Below, piece after piece: positions 31,463 to 40,762 of a DNA stretch of 64,000 nt. A model generated the notes under the pieces. The model was not told where the DNA came from and searched no databases. It saw only the letters and a program-made list of their open reading frames with translations. This DNA is from Tritrichomonas musculus (Eukaryota > Parabasalia > Tritrichomonadida > Tritrichomonadidae): NCBI GenBank assembly GCA_039105265.1, contig JAPFFF010000008.1, positions 4,092,001 through 4,156,000 on the forward strand, written 5' to 3'. Every line of letters begins with the position of its first letter. Positions within the stretch are counted from its first letter, which is position 1. The position numbers were made by a program, and so were the translations under genes.

Positions 31463-31847
31463 TAAAGAATGTAAAATTCATATTCTTTTTAGTTTCTTTA
31501 TCATTCAATCGTGAAATAAAAAAAAATGTTTTGGAGTGAATTGAACTCATTATCATAAAATATTGAAGCACGCTTAAATATGCAACGTATTACATGGATT
31601 GAATCTTATTTTCAAGGTATTGTCAAACGGCAAGTTCATATTTTATTCATAAAATAGTTACTCGTGAGCCGAAATGAATGAAGGACAAAAGAGAATTGAT
31701 TTGTTAGATTTATTTGTAATTGCAGCTAATATTTAAACATGGTTCCATTCATCAGATCTTCGAGCGTTTGATTCATGGATAATTCTTTTTTATACAGTAG
31801 TTTTTAAAAAGTAGCAGTGTAATAAAAAGTGGTAACACTTTTTTTTT

Positions 31848-31883
<36 letters not shown>

Positions 31884-32262
31884 CATTGCGCCTGATTTTT
31901 GAGATGCATTGAAAAATTAATAAAACTTTATTAAAATATTAAAATAGGTATTTAAATATTGAATGGGTTGTCTCAAAAAGTAGGCCAATAAATTTGATTT
32001 TATCTCAGCTACTTTTTGAGACAGAATTAAAACAACAAGTTCAATTTCAAGATAATTTTTAACAAACTATATCAATATATTTATCATTTAGTATATAATA
32101 TATAAAAACATAATGATATCATATTTCATTAACCACTGTACTGATTATAACGGGTACAAAAAAAAAGTTGTTTTCACTAACAATTGCCAATCAATAAGAT
32201 ATTTTAATTCATAATAAAAGAAATAAAGAATTTATTTAATAAAAATCAAATAAATATTATTT
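31463..32262. other. Intergenic with 14-bp hairpin and long poly-A
   Basis: A perfect inverted repeat GTCTCAAAAAGTAG (31970-31983) / CTACTTTTTGAGAC (32009-32022) with a 25-bp loop, possibly a solo transposon terminus. An A run of about 33 lies at 31849-31880. No gene. Confidence 0.55.
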
Positions 32263-33504
32263 TCATTTATTTATTAGATAGCCATCAAAGTCAATTGAAT
32301 TTATTGTTAAATTATAAGAAGAATGCGAATTTTCACCGATTTGTCTCATTTGCAAATATTTATATTTATTCAAATTTTGATTTTTGACACTGAAATCCCA
32401 CCAATTGTTAATATCTCTCAATTTTGTGTTTGACTGAATGTCGATTACATCCCATTTCTCTTTGTCGTTTGATGCCTCGATGACCCAATTTCTCGGTGTG
32501 TAAGAATTTGAACTTGTTGTTTTAATTCTGTAGCCTGTTGGAACAAACAATTTTGATTTAAACTCAAAACGAATGAAAGCATTTTTATCGTTCACTGTTT
32601 GGAAATATTCACGATCATTGTCAAACAAAAATATATTTTCTGCCGATTGACAATTTGGCGAATATATTTGAGAGCTTGTCAGAATTATTTCATTTTTCAA
32701 TTTTTTTTGATTTTGTAAAAAATTAAAAATTCCTTTTATTTCATTGCAATTCTTCAAAAATGATGAATGATTTCCTTGTCGAATTAATATCGAAAATTTA
32801 GTCCAGATTTCGTGATCAAGATCATTGTAATTGAAAATGTTGAGAAATTCACATATTGACGAAGTTGAAACATTTTCAAAATTCACATATTTATACAAAT
32901 AAGAATTAGAAAAATCTTTCTCATAAAGTATATTAATTAAATTCAAAAGTTGATCTTCTGATTCTAATCGAAGATTGTCTTTACTGATAACTTTTTCAAT
33001 TGATATTTGGCTGAGGTTTAGAAACTTATCCTGACTCTGCTTGATGATTTTGTCAAAATTTTCTGAAATAAAAGAAATACAGGTGTCATATTGTGAGATA
33101 TATGAAGAGCCATATTGCTCGTATTTAATCAGAATATCAAGTGAATTTGTAATACTGATTTCTTGCTCAGGTATTTGAATTTGGATGTATCGGTTATCTA
33201 ATATCGAAAGAATTTCAATAATGAATGGAATTTCTTCATCATTGATAGATTGGTCTTCATAATTGATAAGATTAATAACATGTTGAAAATTACCAGAATG
33301 TTTCGTTGTAATGTAGTATTCGTTACTTGTTGGATCACTAAAATGAAGCTGGGAAATTTTTGGTGTTATTAAATCAGCAAATAAACGGCAAACTGGATAT
33401 GCCTCGCCATTCACATAAAATATGAAGTCTTTTTCATAGTTATTAACATCAATTTCTTTCATCCTATTTGGACTAAGCTTGATAATAGTGTTTGAAGATT
33501 CCAT
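32263..33504 (-). CDS. BTB-like / F5-8 type C domain protein, 413 aa (paralogue)
   Basis: Same architecture as 26622-27980. The BTB-like head has FIFYVNGEAYPVCRLFADLITPKISQLH (split, about residues 28-55). A helical middle follows. The C-terminal F5/8C sandwich has FIRFEFKSKLFVPTGYRIKT, NWVIEASNDKEKWDVIDIQ and YKYLQMRQIG. The WVxEASNDKEKWxxID motif is shared almost exactly with the paralogue, while the head regions have diverged, so this is an old duplication. Probably cytosolic; function unknown. Confidence 0.87.
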   Translation of the reverse strand: MESSNTIIKLSPNRMKEIDVNNYEKDFIFYVNGEAYPVCRLFADLITPKISQLHFSDPTSNEYYITTKHSGNFQHVINLINYEDQSINDEEIPFIIEILSILDNRYIQIQIPEQEISITNSLDILIKYEQYGSSYISQYDTCISFISENFDKIIKQSQDKFLNLSQISIEKVISKDNLRLESEDQLLNLINILYEKDFSNSYLYKYVNFENVSTSSICEFLNIFNYNDLDHEIWTKFSILIRQGNHSSFLKNCNEIKGIFNFLQNQKKLKNEIILTSSQIYSPNCQSAENIFLFDNDREYFQTVNDKNAFIRFEFKSKLFVPTGYRIKTTSSNSYTPRNWVIEASNDKEKWDVIDIQSNTKLRDINNWWDFSVKNQNLNKYKYLQMRQIGENSHSSYNLTINSIDFDGYLINK

Positions 33505-33691
33505 TTTAGAGCAAAGTACACAGTTTTATTGAGTGGAAAAAAAAAGAGGGTGATACGAAAATTGAACCTGACACCTCTAAGTAAACATTCCCTTTGAAAA
33601 AGTGATTTTTTTCTTTTAAAGATTTTTTATTTGAATCTATTCAACTACCATATTAAAATCATGCAAGCGCATTCGCATCAACGATTTTGGT

Positions 33692-34110
33692 CTCGCAAAA
33701 GAGGAAAGTTTCAATAAATCCTAACGAAAAAGCGCCGAGTGCTTTTGATGAATTTTTAAAACATAATCCCCAATACTTTGTAAAAGACTGCAAACTCTCC
33801 ATTCAAAAAAATTCAATTCAAATTATCGATGATTTGAAGTCATTTTTTAATCGATCTTGTTAAATATTGATGATTATTAATAATCAACTCATTTCAAATG
33901 GCCATAACAATGCATGTATCCAACTTGATTTCAAAGATAAGAAAATATCTTTATAAAAAGGATATATTATTCGTTGTGATGATTTTTATTTAAACTAGTA
34001 TTATGGTCAAAATATATTACCATATAGTTTTATTTTGGCAGTCATGAAATTGTCGGTTTCAATTTCCTCCATGGTTATAACAAATTCGATATTGTAAAAC
34101 TTTAATTGAA
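33692..34110 (+). pseudogene. Decayed member of the F5-8 type C protein family
   Basis: Plus-strand reading at 33711-33860 gives NPNEKAPSAFDEFLKHNPQYF..., then a stop. About 30 bp on, QLISNGHNNACIQLDFKDKK appears, the same FDFKDR-type strand seen in the two intact paralogues. Broken frames then give KGYIIRCDDFYLN and YGQNILPYSFILA. At least three in-frame stops interrupt it. It is a relic of a third family copy on the opposite strand. Confidence 0.5.
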
Positions 34111-34762
34111 AAGGAAAGATATCAATATTGAAAATTCGCAATTGAAAAAGCAAATTGATGATGGAATCAAACAATTGATTTCCAAATGATTTTTCATTTT
34201 TAAGATTTTAAATTAATAAAATTAATTTTAAAAAAAAATATTAATATTTTTTATTACTGTTTTAATAAGTCAAAGCATTTACACCAAAACTTCTTGACCA
34301 GTACCTCTCAGTTCTGAATCCTGTAAGAGAAAAAAAGGGGAAGATAACAAACAAGTAATCGTATTTGTCTTCTTAATACACTCAATAAAATTAGTTCCGT
34401 TTGGAGTCCTACTGTCATTGAGAAATGCTGAAAATCATAATTATTATGGCCCAAAATTATAATTATTATAATAATTTGTATTCATTTCAATATACATTCG
34501 TTGCTTCGTTTGAGCATATTATGCCCATTTAAAAAAAGTTATGAGTTATTTAAATCTTTAAAGACAAAAAACTTTAAAAAAAATGATTTAGATTTTTTAA
34601 TAAAAAAAGTTACTTGAGATCGTTTCTTTGGATAAAACTTTATAAAACGCTAGCCTTCTCATTTTCCACGGAAAAAGAAGGGAGAGTGATCCCCGCTTTA
34701 ACCATGAAAAGCAAGAAAGAGAGGAATTATAAAGATTTGAGGAGAAACGATCAACTTTGATC
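34111..34762. other. Intergenic
   Basis: No confident gene. A minus-strand stretch near 34270-34320 reads DSELRGTGQEVLV before a stop and is preceded by a pyrimidine-rich TTTTTTTCTCTTACAG. Too short to assign. The less AT-rich 34600-34760 is probably 3' UTR of the next gene. Confidence 0.4.
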
Positions 34763-35209
34763 TTAGAATAAAGAAAACTGATCAAAGTCTTCAGAGAAAG
34801 GGTTAATGAATGGATCTTCAATGAAACTAATGAATTGGTTATCAGAATCCGAATTATAAAATAAAGCATCTGAGAAGTCAGTAGAATCCTCCGAGGTAGT
34901 AACCTGTTCTCTGGTGTTCAAAGAAATATTAGGTTGGATAATGTTGGTCTCCTCTTCTTCATTAGAAAATTGCTGTTGAGGAGCTAAATGGGAAGAAATG
35001 AATCGTGCGTCTCTTGATAGGGCTGTTTCTGGAATGTATTTCATATGGTGTAGAGTACGATCATGTTTCTTAGATTTAAATGGATTTTTCAGCTTTCCTT
35101 TCTTATCGAGAGGAAATTCCAATTGTGGAGTATCGCTGTTATCAGGAATAACAATAATTTTGCCCCAAGGACCGAATTTAGATGTTGGTTGATTCTTTCT
35201 TCTTCCCAT
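34763..35209 (-). CDS. Small basic/acidic protein, 148 aa (paralogue of 15764-16210)
   Basis: Family not recognised beyond its partner. The head is basic (MGRRKNQPTSK, then WGKIIVIPD and LDKKGKLKNPFKSKK, residues 35-48). The middle is polar. The tail alternates acids with bulky aromatics (NQFISFIEDPFINPFSEDF). This mirrors 15764-16210 in length, order and the LDxxGxLKxxFK core. Its base composition is richer in G/C than its surroundings, which supports coding. Possible transcriptional role (inference). Confidence 0.72.
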   Translation of the reverse strand: MGRRKNQPTSKFGPWGKIIVIPDNSDTPQLEFPLDKKGKLKNPFKSKKHDRTLHHMKYIPETALSRDARFISSHLAPQQQFSNEEEETNIIQPNISLNTREQVTTSEDSTDFSDALFYNSDSDNQFISFIEDPFINPFSEDFDQFSLF

Positions 35210-35712
35210 TTTTCTGGCTAAAAGAATTGAAAGAAAAAAAGAGGTTTATGTGAAAAATTAGAAAAAGTGTCAATCTACTTAAGTTTAAGAAAAACTCAAT
35301 TTTTGAAGTAGGGTTTTTAAACTCAGAAAACATAAAGTGTAAACTATTCAATATTTTAATCTTTGTTTTTTATTTATCTCAACATTTAAATCATATATAT
35401 GATTTTAATTTAATAAATATAATATTTCCCAGAGTTGTGAACTAATTATCAATATTTAATTATGAATATTTTTCAATTATTCAAAATTATTGATTAGTTA
35501 TCTATATTCAAAAACTTTCAAATCAAATGTTATGTATTGTATAAGCCATTAGGCATGATAATAAATATAATTATATTTGTATTTTCTATTAGAAAAAAAA
35601 ATTATTTAGCTGGTATCAATAATTGGATCTATTTGAAAGTTTTAGAATAATTAATAAAAATAATTGGCAAATGTTGAAAGTTTCTTCATTAATTATTGCT
35701 TTTTAATATTTA
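35210..35712. other. Intergenic
   Basis: AT-rich spacer holding the upstream region of the 148-aa gene and the 3' side of the pseudokinase. No element recognised. Confidence 0.5.
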
Positions 35713-36969
35713 TTAAAAAGCAATTGATTCATTATAATTGCCCAAATCATTATCATTTGGAATAGGCTCATCATTACTTCCGAACCCAATTGGTCCTAAA
35801 AAATTATTTAATTCGTAATTGAAATCAAGATTCATTTTGTTTTTAAAGTATAAGTATATTTCAACAGTTCTTCTTTTATGTCCACTAACTGACATTAGAA
35901 TAGTAACCATATCATCAAAATTTTTACCATTTTCGCTGATTGTAAGTGCATTGCCTTGAATATAAGCGCTCGCATTATAAATAGCTCTTTCAGTTTGATG
36001 TGTTTCACTTAGTAAGAAATCAATTTCGCTTTGATCAAGATCAGGGTCATTCTGTTTGAAAATTGATATTAGATTATTGCACTCATCTCCAAAGTTATGC
36101 AAGTATTCAAATACTTCTTTATGATCAATATTAAAAATTTTGTAAAAACTATACGACGTAATCGAATCAACAATATCATTGAAACCTTGTCTTTCAATTG
36201 GATTTGGATCCCAGCACCATTGCAAGAAATTTCTAATTTCTTCATCTGGAATTAAGCTAAGATCAGGTCTAAAGCCATTTATGACTTTTTCCTTGAATTC
36301 ATTAGCATCTTTTTTTAATAGAGATTCGTATGGAATAGTACCAGTAATAATTTGATAAGCGATGAGGGAAAATGAATAAGCGTCAGCTTTATATGAATAT
36401 GGTTGATGATTTAATATTTCAGGGGCAAGATAAAGAGGCAGCTTGTGATATGTTGATAGGTATGCATTTGCAAGATCATCATCTGGAATATTGTATTTTC
36501 CAAAATATGAAATATGAGGTTGAAGATATTCGTCAAGTAAAACGTTATCAGGATTTAAATTAATAAGAGCTTTATTTTTTCTGTGAAGATCACGAATTGC
36601 TAGTGCTATTCCTAATAGAATAATATATGTTTTTGTATCTCTGTCCAAATTCATTCCTAGTGAAGAAAAAAGATATCCTAATGATCCATTCGGCATGTAT
36701 TCTAAGAGTATAGTTGGAAATTCTTCCTGTTTAAAATTCGTTTCACTAAAGCCGATAGGTATATAAAATGAATGGTATTTAGTCCTTACTATGTTTTCGA
36801 TTTCAGAAAGTAAAAACAGATTTGGATTAGTTGACTCAACAGAGTAATACTGCTTAGAAGGATTTTCTTCCACTAAGCTAATTTTCGAAAAAAATGTTTT
36901 ATTAATTGTCTTTATAATGCGGTACTGCTTTAAATTAACGTAAAATGAAGGTGGTATATCTGTATTCAC
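35713..36969 (-). CDS. TKL-like pseudokinase, 418 aa
   Basis: The kinase fold is clear: hinge LLEYMPNGSLGYL (about 88-100), LHRKNKALINLNPDNVLLD (128-146), YLAPEIL (180-186), KADAYSFSLIAYQIITG and WCWDPNPIERQGF. All catalytic signatures are altered. The glycine loop is TINKTFFSKI. The beta-3 Lys is absent (YYSVES). HRD has become LIN, with the Asp replaced by N137. DFG has become YFG (155-157). It is therefore unlikely to transfer phosphate and may act as a scaffold. The C-terminal 130 residues are helical and acidic with no recognised domain. Related pseudokinases are common in trichomonad kinomes. Confidence 0.88.
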   Translation of the reverse strand: MNTDIPPSFYVNLKQYRIIKTINKTFFSKISLVEENPSKQYYSVESTNPNLFLLSEIENIVRTKYHSFYIPIGFSETNFKQEEFPTILLEYMPNGSLGYLFSSLGMNLDRDTKTYIILLGIALAIRDLHRKNKALINLNPDNVLLDEYLQPHISYFGKYNIPDDDLANAYLSTYHKLPLYLAPEILNHQPYSYKADAYSFSLIAYQIITGTIPYESLLKKDANEFKEKVINGFRPDLSLIPDEEIRNFLQWCWDPNPIERQGFNDIVDSITSYSFYKIFNIDHKEVFEYLHNFGDECNNLISIFKQNDPDLDQSEIDFLLSETHQTERAIYNASAYIQGNALTISENGKNFDDMVTILMSVSGHKRRTVEIYLYFKNKMNLDFNYELNNFLGPIGFGSNDEPIPNDNDLGNYNESIAF

Positions 36970-37070
36970 TTTAATGATTTTTTATATATTGAATATTAAT
37001 CTGGTCAGACTTTCTATCAATTATTGTTTATATTTAAATATGGATATCTTCTTAATTGATAGATATCGAG

Positions 37071-37143
37071 AGTCTCGTAGCTCAGTGGTTAGAGCATGGT
37101 CCTTATGAGGCCAGGGTCGCGGGTTCGATACCCGTCGGGACTA
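37071..37143 (+). tRNA. tRNA-Ile (anticodon TAT)
   Basis: A 73-nt cloverleaf. Acceptor AGTCTCG/CGGGACT (one T-G pair); D arm GCTC/GAGC; anticodon arm TGGTC-CTTATGA-GGCCA with TAT at positions 34-36; T arm GCGGG-TTCGATA-CCCGT. No intron. Internal A box (TAGCTCAGTGG) and B box (GGTTCGATACC) are present, and T6 directly follows as the pol III terminator (37144-37149). Confidence 0.95.
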
Positions 37144-37480
37144 TTTTTTAATTTTCATTTAAAATTTTTTTATAATCGAAAAAATGTTTTTTTTTTTCTT
37201 CTTCTTCTTCTTTCTTTTATAAATAAACTGATATGCAAATTTCCGTACCATTCAATTTTCAGAGCCTTTTTCAAATTTTTTTTTTATTTTTTTATACAGT
37301 GAAAATTGATAATCTATTGAAAACACCATAATAATATATTCTTGTTCTTTCTCAGCCAATACAATTTATAAATTTTATCTTTATTTTATTTATGATGATA
37401 TAACAAAATGGATAAGTGCAGTTTATATACAAAAGTAGTATTATATGTAATGATATATATATATAATATGCATCGCAGTT
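37144..37480. other. Intergenic after tRNA-Ile
   Basis: Pol III T-run, a CTTCTTCTT microsatellite near 37195-37215, then AT-rich DNA. No gene. Confidence 0.5.
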
Positions 37481-38308
37481 TTATATAAAAACCGGCTCTT
37501 CTTCATCATTGTTAAATATATTTGAATCGTTAAAATCATCTGTTAATGACTCATCATAGTCAAATAAAAGACTTTTATTTGCATTAGCATTATTTTCGTC
37601 TGTTTCCCTATTTGTTGATTGTTTTTTGCCATCTTCATATATAGAAATGTTCTGTATTCTTCCTTTTTTGTTGTTATTTTTCCTCAATAATAAATTATAT
37701 CTGTTTCTGAGTGAAACCTCAGTTCTTCCAGGGAAAAATTTTTCCATTAATTTCCATTTTTTTCCTTCTTCTTCAACTTTTTTCATTAATAATTCATCTT
37801 CTTCTGGTTTCCAGTGGAAATTGATATTTATCTTAGGATCTAAATAATGATAATAACGATCCTTACACTGTCTTGCATTTCGATCAAATTTGTTTGATCT
37901 CATTATTTTTGAAACGTAGTTCCAATCATTTTCGCCAACTGAACTGATTATTGAAGAAAGTAAATTATCTTCTTGAGCTGTGAAATGTTTCTTTTGAATT
38001 TTTTTATAAAAATTCAGATCTAAATTTTTAATGTCATTAAATTGCATGTCTTCTTTGGTTTTAGCAAAATTTTTTTGTGTTAAATTAGCCAAATCTTTAG
38101 TATTAGCTTGATTCATAATATTGATCTTATTTGAATTGCTCAAATTTCCAATTAATGAAAAAAAATCATTGATATTCACGTCATTAAATACAAATATTTC
38201 ATTTTCCCTAATGAAATATACAGTTTTTGGATTTGTTCCATCTTGGTTAGGTCGTTTTCCAATTTTCTCTTCTTGGTTGCAGGTGTCATTGCTAGTCATA
38301 TTCAACAA
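37481..38308 (-). CDS. Two-repeat Myb DNA-binding protein, 275 aa
   Basis: Residues about 110-160 (HFTAQEDNLLSSIISSVGENDWNYVSK...RQCKDRYYHYL) and 163-208 (FHWKPEEDELLMKKVEEEGKKWKLMEKFFPGRTEVSLRNRYNLLL) are R2- and R3-type SANT/Myb repeats. The spaced aromatics and the RxCxxRYY / LRNRY recognition helices are present. N-terminal 100 residues are polar and of unknown role; the C-terminus is acidic (DDFNDSNIFNNDEEEPVF). In Trichomonas, small Myb proteins regulate genes through promoter elements; the target here is unknown. Nuclear location is inferred. Confidence 0.9.
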   Translation of the reverse strand: MLNMTSNDTCNQEEKIGKRPNQDGTNPKTVYFIRENEIFVFNDVNINDFFSLIGNLSNSNKINIMNQANTKDLANLTQKNFAKTKEDMQFNDIKNLDLNFYKKIQKKHFTAQEDNLLSSIISSVGENDWNYVSKIMRSNKFDRNARQCKDRYYHYLDPKININFHWKPEEDELLMKKVEEEGKKWKLMEKFFPGRTEVSLRNRYNLLLRKNNNKKGRIQNISIYEDGKKQSTNRETDENNANANKSLLFDYDESLTDDFNDSNIFNNDEEEPVFI

Positions 38309-38629
38309 ATCTCTTCTAGATATTAGGATTGCTCAATATAAAAATGATGAATGTGGACAAATTCATAAATTGCTATCAATTTTTTTTACATCTATCACAC
38401 AGGCAAAATATTTCACCATTTTTAGATTCATATTCAAATATTTGTATAGAAATTCAATTAACATTGAAAAAACTCTCTGAATTACGACTCTGGATTTTAT
38501 ATATATTTATTTTGCTTTAACGTTATTTTTATTATAAAATTAAATATTATTGCGATACAATATTTGCAATATAATTCAAATAACTAAAATAACAATTATA
38601 ATTTATATATTAAAATACAAATAAAAATA

Positions 38630-39649
38630 TTATTTTTCTTCATTTATTACACCTTCAATTTGTTCTATTTCCGGTTGAACTTCTTCAATTAATGTCTCTA
38701 CTTCTGTGATTTCGGAGATTCTTTCTTTCGTTGCTTCTTCAATTGCTGTGAATTTTACAAAGTAAGGATGTTTTAATGCTTTTTCAGCAGTTATTCTATC
38801 TTTAGGATTTTTTTTAAGCATTTGAATTATTAAAGATCCTAAAGGCCTTGGGAATTTGTTGCCAAAAACAAGATTATTTTTATTGATTTTTTCTTTAACA
38901 ACTTCTAATTCATCTTTGGGTTGAATTCCAAATGGAAAGATAGATCTTGAAAATTTGTACATCATAACACCAAGTGACCAAATATCAGCCGCCATATCAT
39001 GATCTTGATCATTTAAAACTTCGGGAGCCATATATTGAATTGTTCCACATTTTGTATTGATATATTCACCTTCTTCTAATTCAACTGCAAATTCAAAGTC
39101 GGTTAATACGATATCTATTGGGTCTATGTTTCGAACTAAAAAATTTTGAGGCTTAATATCGTTGTGGACAACTCTCCTTTCATGAATATTTTTTAATATT
39201 GTCAAAGTTTGGTGGAATATTTGGAGCCTTAATTCTAATCTATTTTCACCTTTAACTGTTTTATAATAAAAATCTCTAAGATCAAAATGATTGCAAAAAT
39301 TCATAATGACACACATAAATGTTTTTTCTTGATCTTCCTCTTCCTCTTCTTCTTCATTCGTGTTATGAATTGATATATTAAACTTTTTCTCTATACTGGT
39401 TATAGGATGTAAAATGAAATCATAACCTTCTAAATGAGTAAGAATTTCTTGCTCTCTGTTAAATTTTAATTTTTCTTTTAGTGTTTCATAAGGCAAAACC
39501 TTAACAACATAATATTCTTTCCCTATATTTGGAGGTTTGAAAGCTTTGTAAACATGATTTTTTGTTCTTAATTTGATCGATGTTTCAATAACATAGTCTC
39601 CTATTGTGTCATTTGGATTAAATAGATCTGAATCATCAAGTTTCTTCAT
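38630..39649 (-). CDS. Ser/Thr protein kinase with variant HND and DFE motifs, 339 aa
   Basis: The domain fills residues about 18-300. The beta-3 lysine is K50 (VVKVLP); catalytic loop HNDIKPQNFLV (162-172); DFE instead of DFG (184-186); GTIQYMAPEVLND; DIWSLGVMMYKF; and a closing RITAEKALKHPYF typical of CAMK/AGC-like kinases. The catalytic Asp and Asn are kept, but Arg of HRD is Asn and Gly of DFG is Glu, so activity may be reduced. The insert at 99-107 is a Glu run. The C-terminal 35 residues are acidic. Confidence 0.87.
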   Translation of the reverse strand: MKKLDDSDLFNPNDTIGDYVIETSIKLRTKNHVYKAFKPPNIGKEYYVVKVLPYETLKEKLKFNREQEILTHLEGYDFILHPITSIEKKFNISIHNTNEEEEEEEDQEKTFMCVIMNFCNHFDLRDFYYKTVKGENRLELRLQIFHQTLTILKNIHERRVVHNDIKPQNFLVRNIDPIDIVLTDFEFAVELEEGEYINTKCGTIQYMAPEVLNDQDHDMAADIWSLGVMMYKFSRSIFPFGIQPKDELEVVKEKINKNNLVFGNKFPRPLGSLIIQMLKKNPKDRITAEKALKHPYFVKFTAIEEATKERISEITEVETLIEEVQPEIEQIEGVINEEK

Positions 39650-39823
39650 TTTAATGAAATATCATCATTTCCTTTTAAAAATTTTCATCATTGAATAACG
39701 TAAAAAAAATCCATTCAATTTTCAGAAAAAGTGGATGAATAATTTTTTTATTTGCTTATTAATAACTTGATAAATAATAAATTAAAAAATAATATGTTTT
39801 AAGCCATATGTAATTTGAAAATT

Positions 39824-40687
39824 TTATATTAGCCCACTTGCTATTCTATTTTCAAGGTCGCTGCTTAACCTATTAAAAGTATCTCTTTCAAGCTTGCTAT
39901 ATAAATATTTTAATAATGCTTTTAGTAGGAAATTAGCAAATTCTTTTCTGATTTGTTTATGTAAATCATCTGGACAGCAATCTTCGAATTTGCAAATGAA
40001 TTGATTAATATTGTTAGAAATATCATTAGTAGTAACTTTAATAAATCTGGAAGATTCACCAACTAAATCGTCGTATGATTCATAATTATTGAGTCCAAAA
40101 GCTTTTGGTAATAAACAATCTTTAACAAAAACGGAAAAGTCGTTTTTAAAATTGTTTTTTTGATTGCAGTATGCAAACATCAAATAGTAGTTTACCATTG
40201 CATAAAAGAAAAGGACAAGTTTTTCATCAAAATCGTTGATTTTTCGAAATTCAGGTATTAATTCTAAATCAGATACTTCTGACATAAATGTTAGCCACGG
40301 AATATCAGTTTTATCTCTTATATTATATAGTGATATTTGTTCCAAAATTGAACCAATCAATTTAAATATTAAGATATAACCAATTAAATATTTTAATTCT
40401 CTTTCTTTATAATATCCCATTCCAATTTCTTGTCGGGCTGTTGCTAAAACTTGGGTGTTTGTAGTTTCATCCCGAAATTCATGATTTTGTGAATTTAGAG
40501 CTTTGTAACTACCAATCAAAGGACAACCATCTCAGAAAAATGAGACATAAAGATTTTTTGATTGAAGAAGAGAGAATTCTAGTATATTCTTGATAATTTT
40601 TCCATATTCAATAGATATAGGATCTTTGCCTTGCGTTTTAAATTTGTTTTTATCGTAAAAAACGCTGGAAATAAAGCAATATGACAT
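39824..40687 (-). pseudogene. Unknown gene interrupted by an in-frame TGA
   Basis: From 40519 down to 39824 there is a 231-codon open frame, hydrophobic and protein-like, but it lacks an ATG near its start. The same frame continues upstream past a TGA at 40532-40534 (…NLYVSFF, stop, DGCPLIGSYKALNS…) to an ATG at 40687 (MSYCFISSVFYDK), and coding-like sequence extends to a stop near 40762. The likely ancestral product was at least 287 residues. No domain is recognised. Either a recent nonsense mutation, a sequencing error or stop read-through could explain it. Flanking genes are intact. Confidence 0.6.
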
Positions 40688-40762
40688 TTCTTCATTGTTT
40701 ACGTTTTTCGGAAGAAAATCGGATTTGAAGCTTAATTTAACTTTTAAAAATATATTTTGTTA

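Noticed and set aside
33655-33712. INDFGLAKEE string suggesting a kinase activation loop
   Set aside because: Isolated ten-residue match with no other kinase motif nearby; likely chance or part of the decayed F5-8C copy.
34270-34340. 3' splice site and terminal exon on the minus strand (TTTCTCTTACAG then 13 codons)
   Set aside because: Trichomonad introns have a different conserved 3' motif, and no matching 5' exon or splice site was found.
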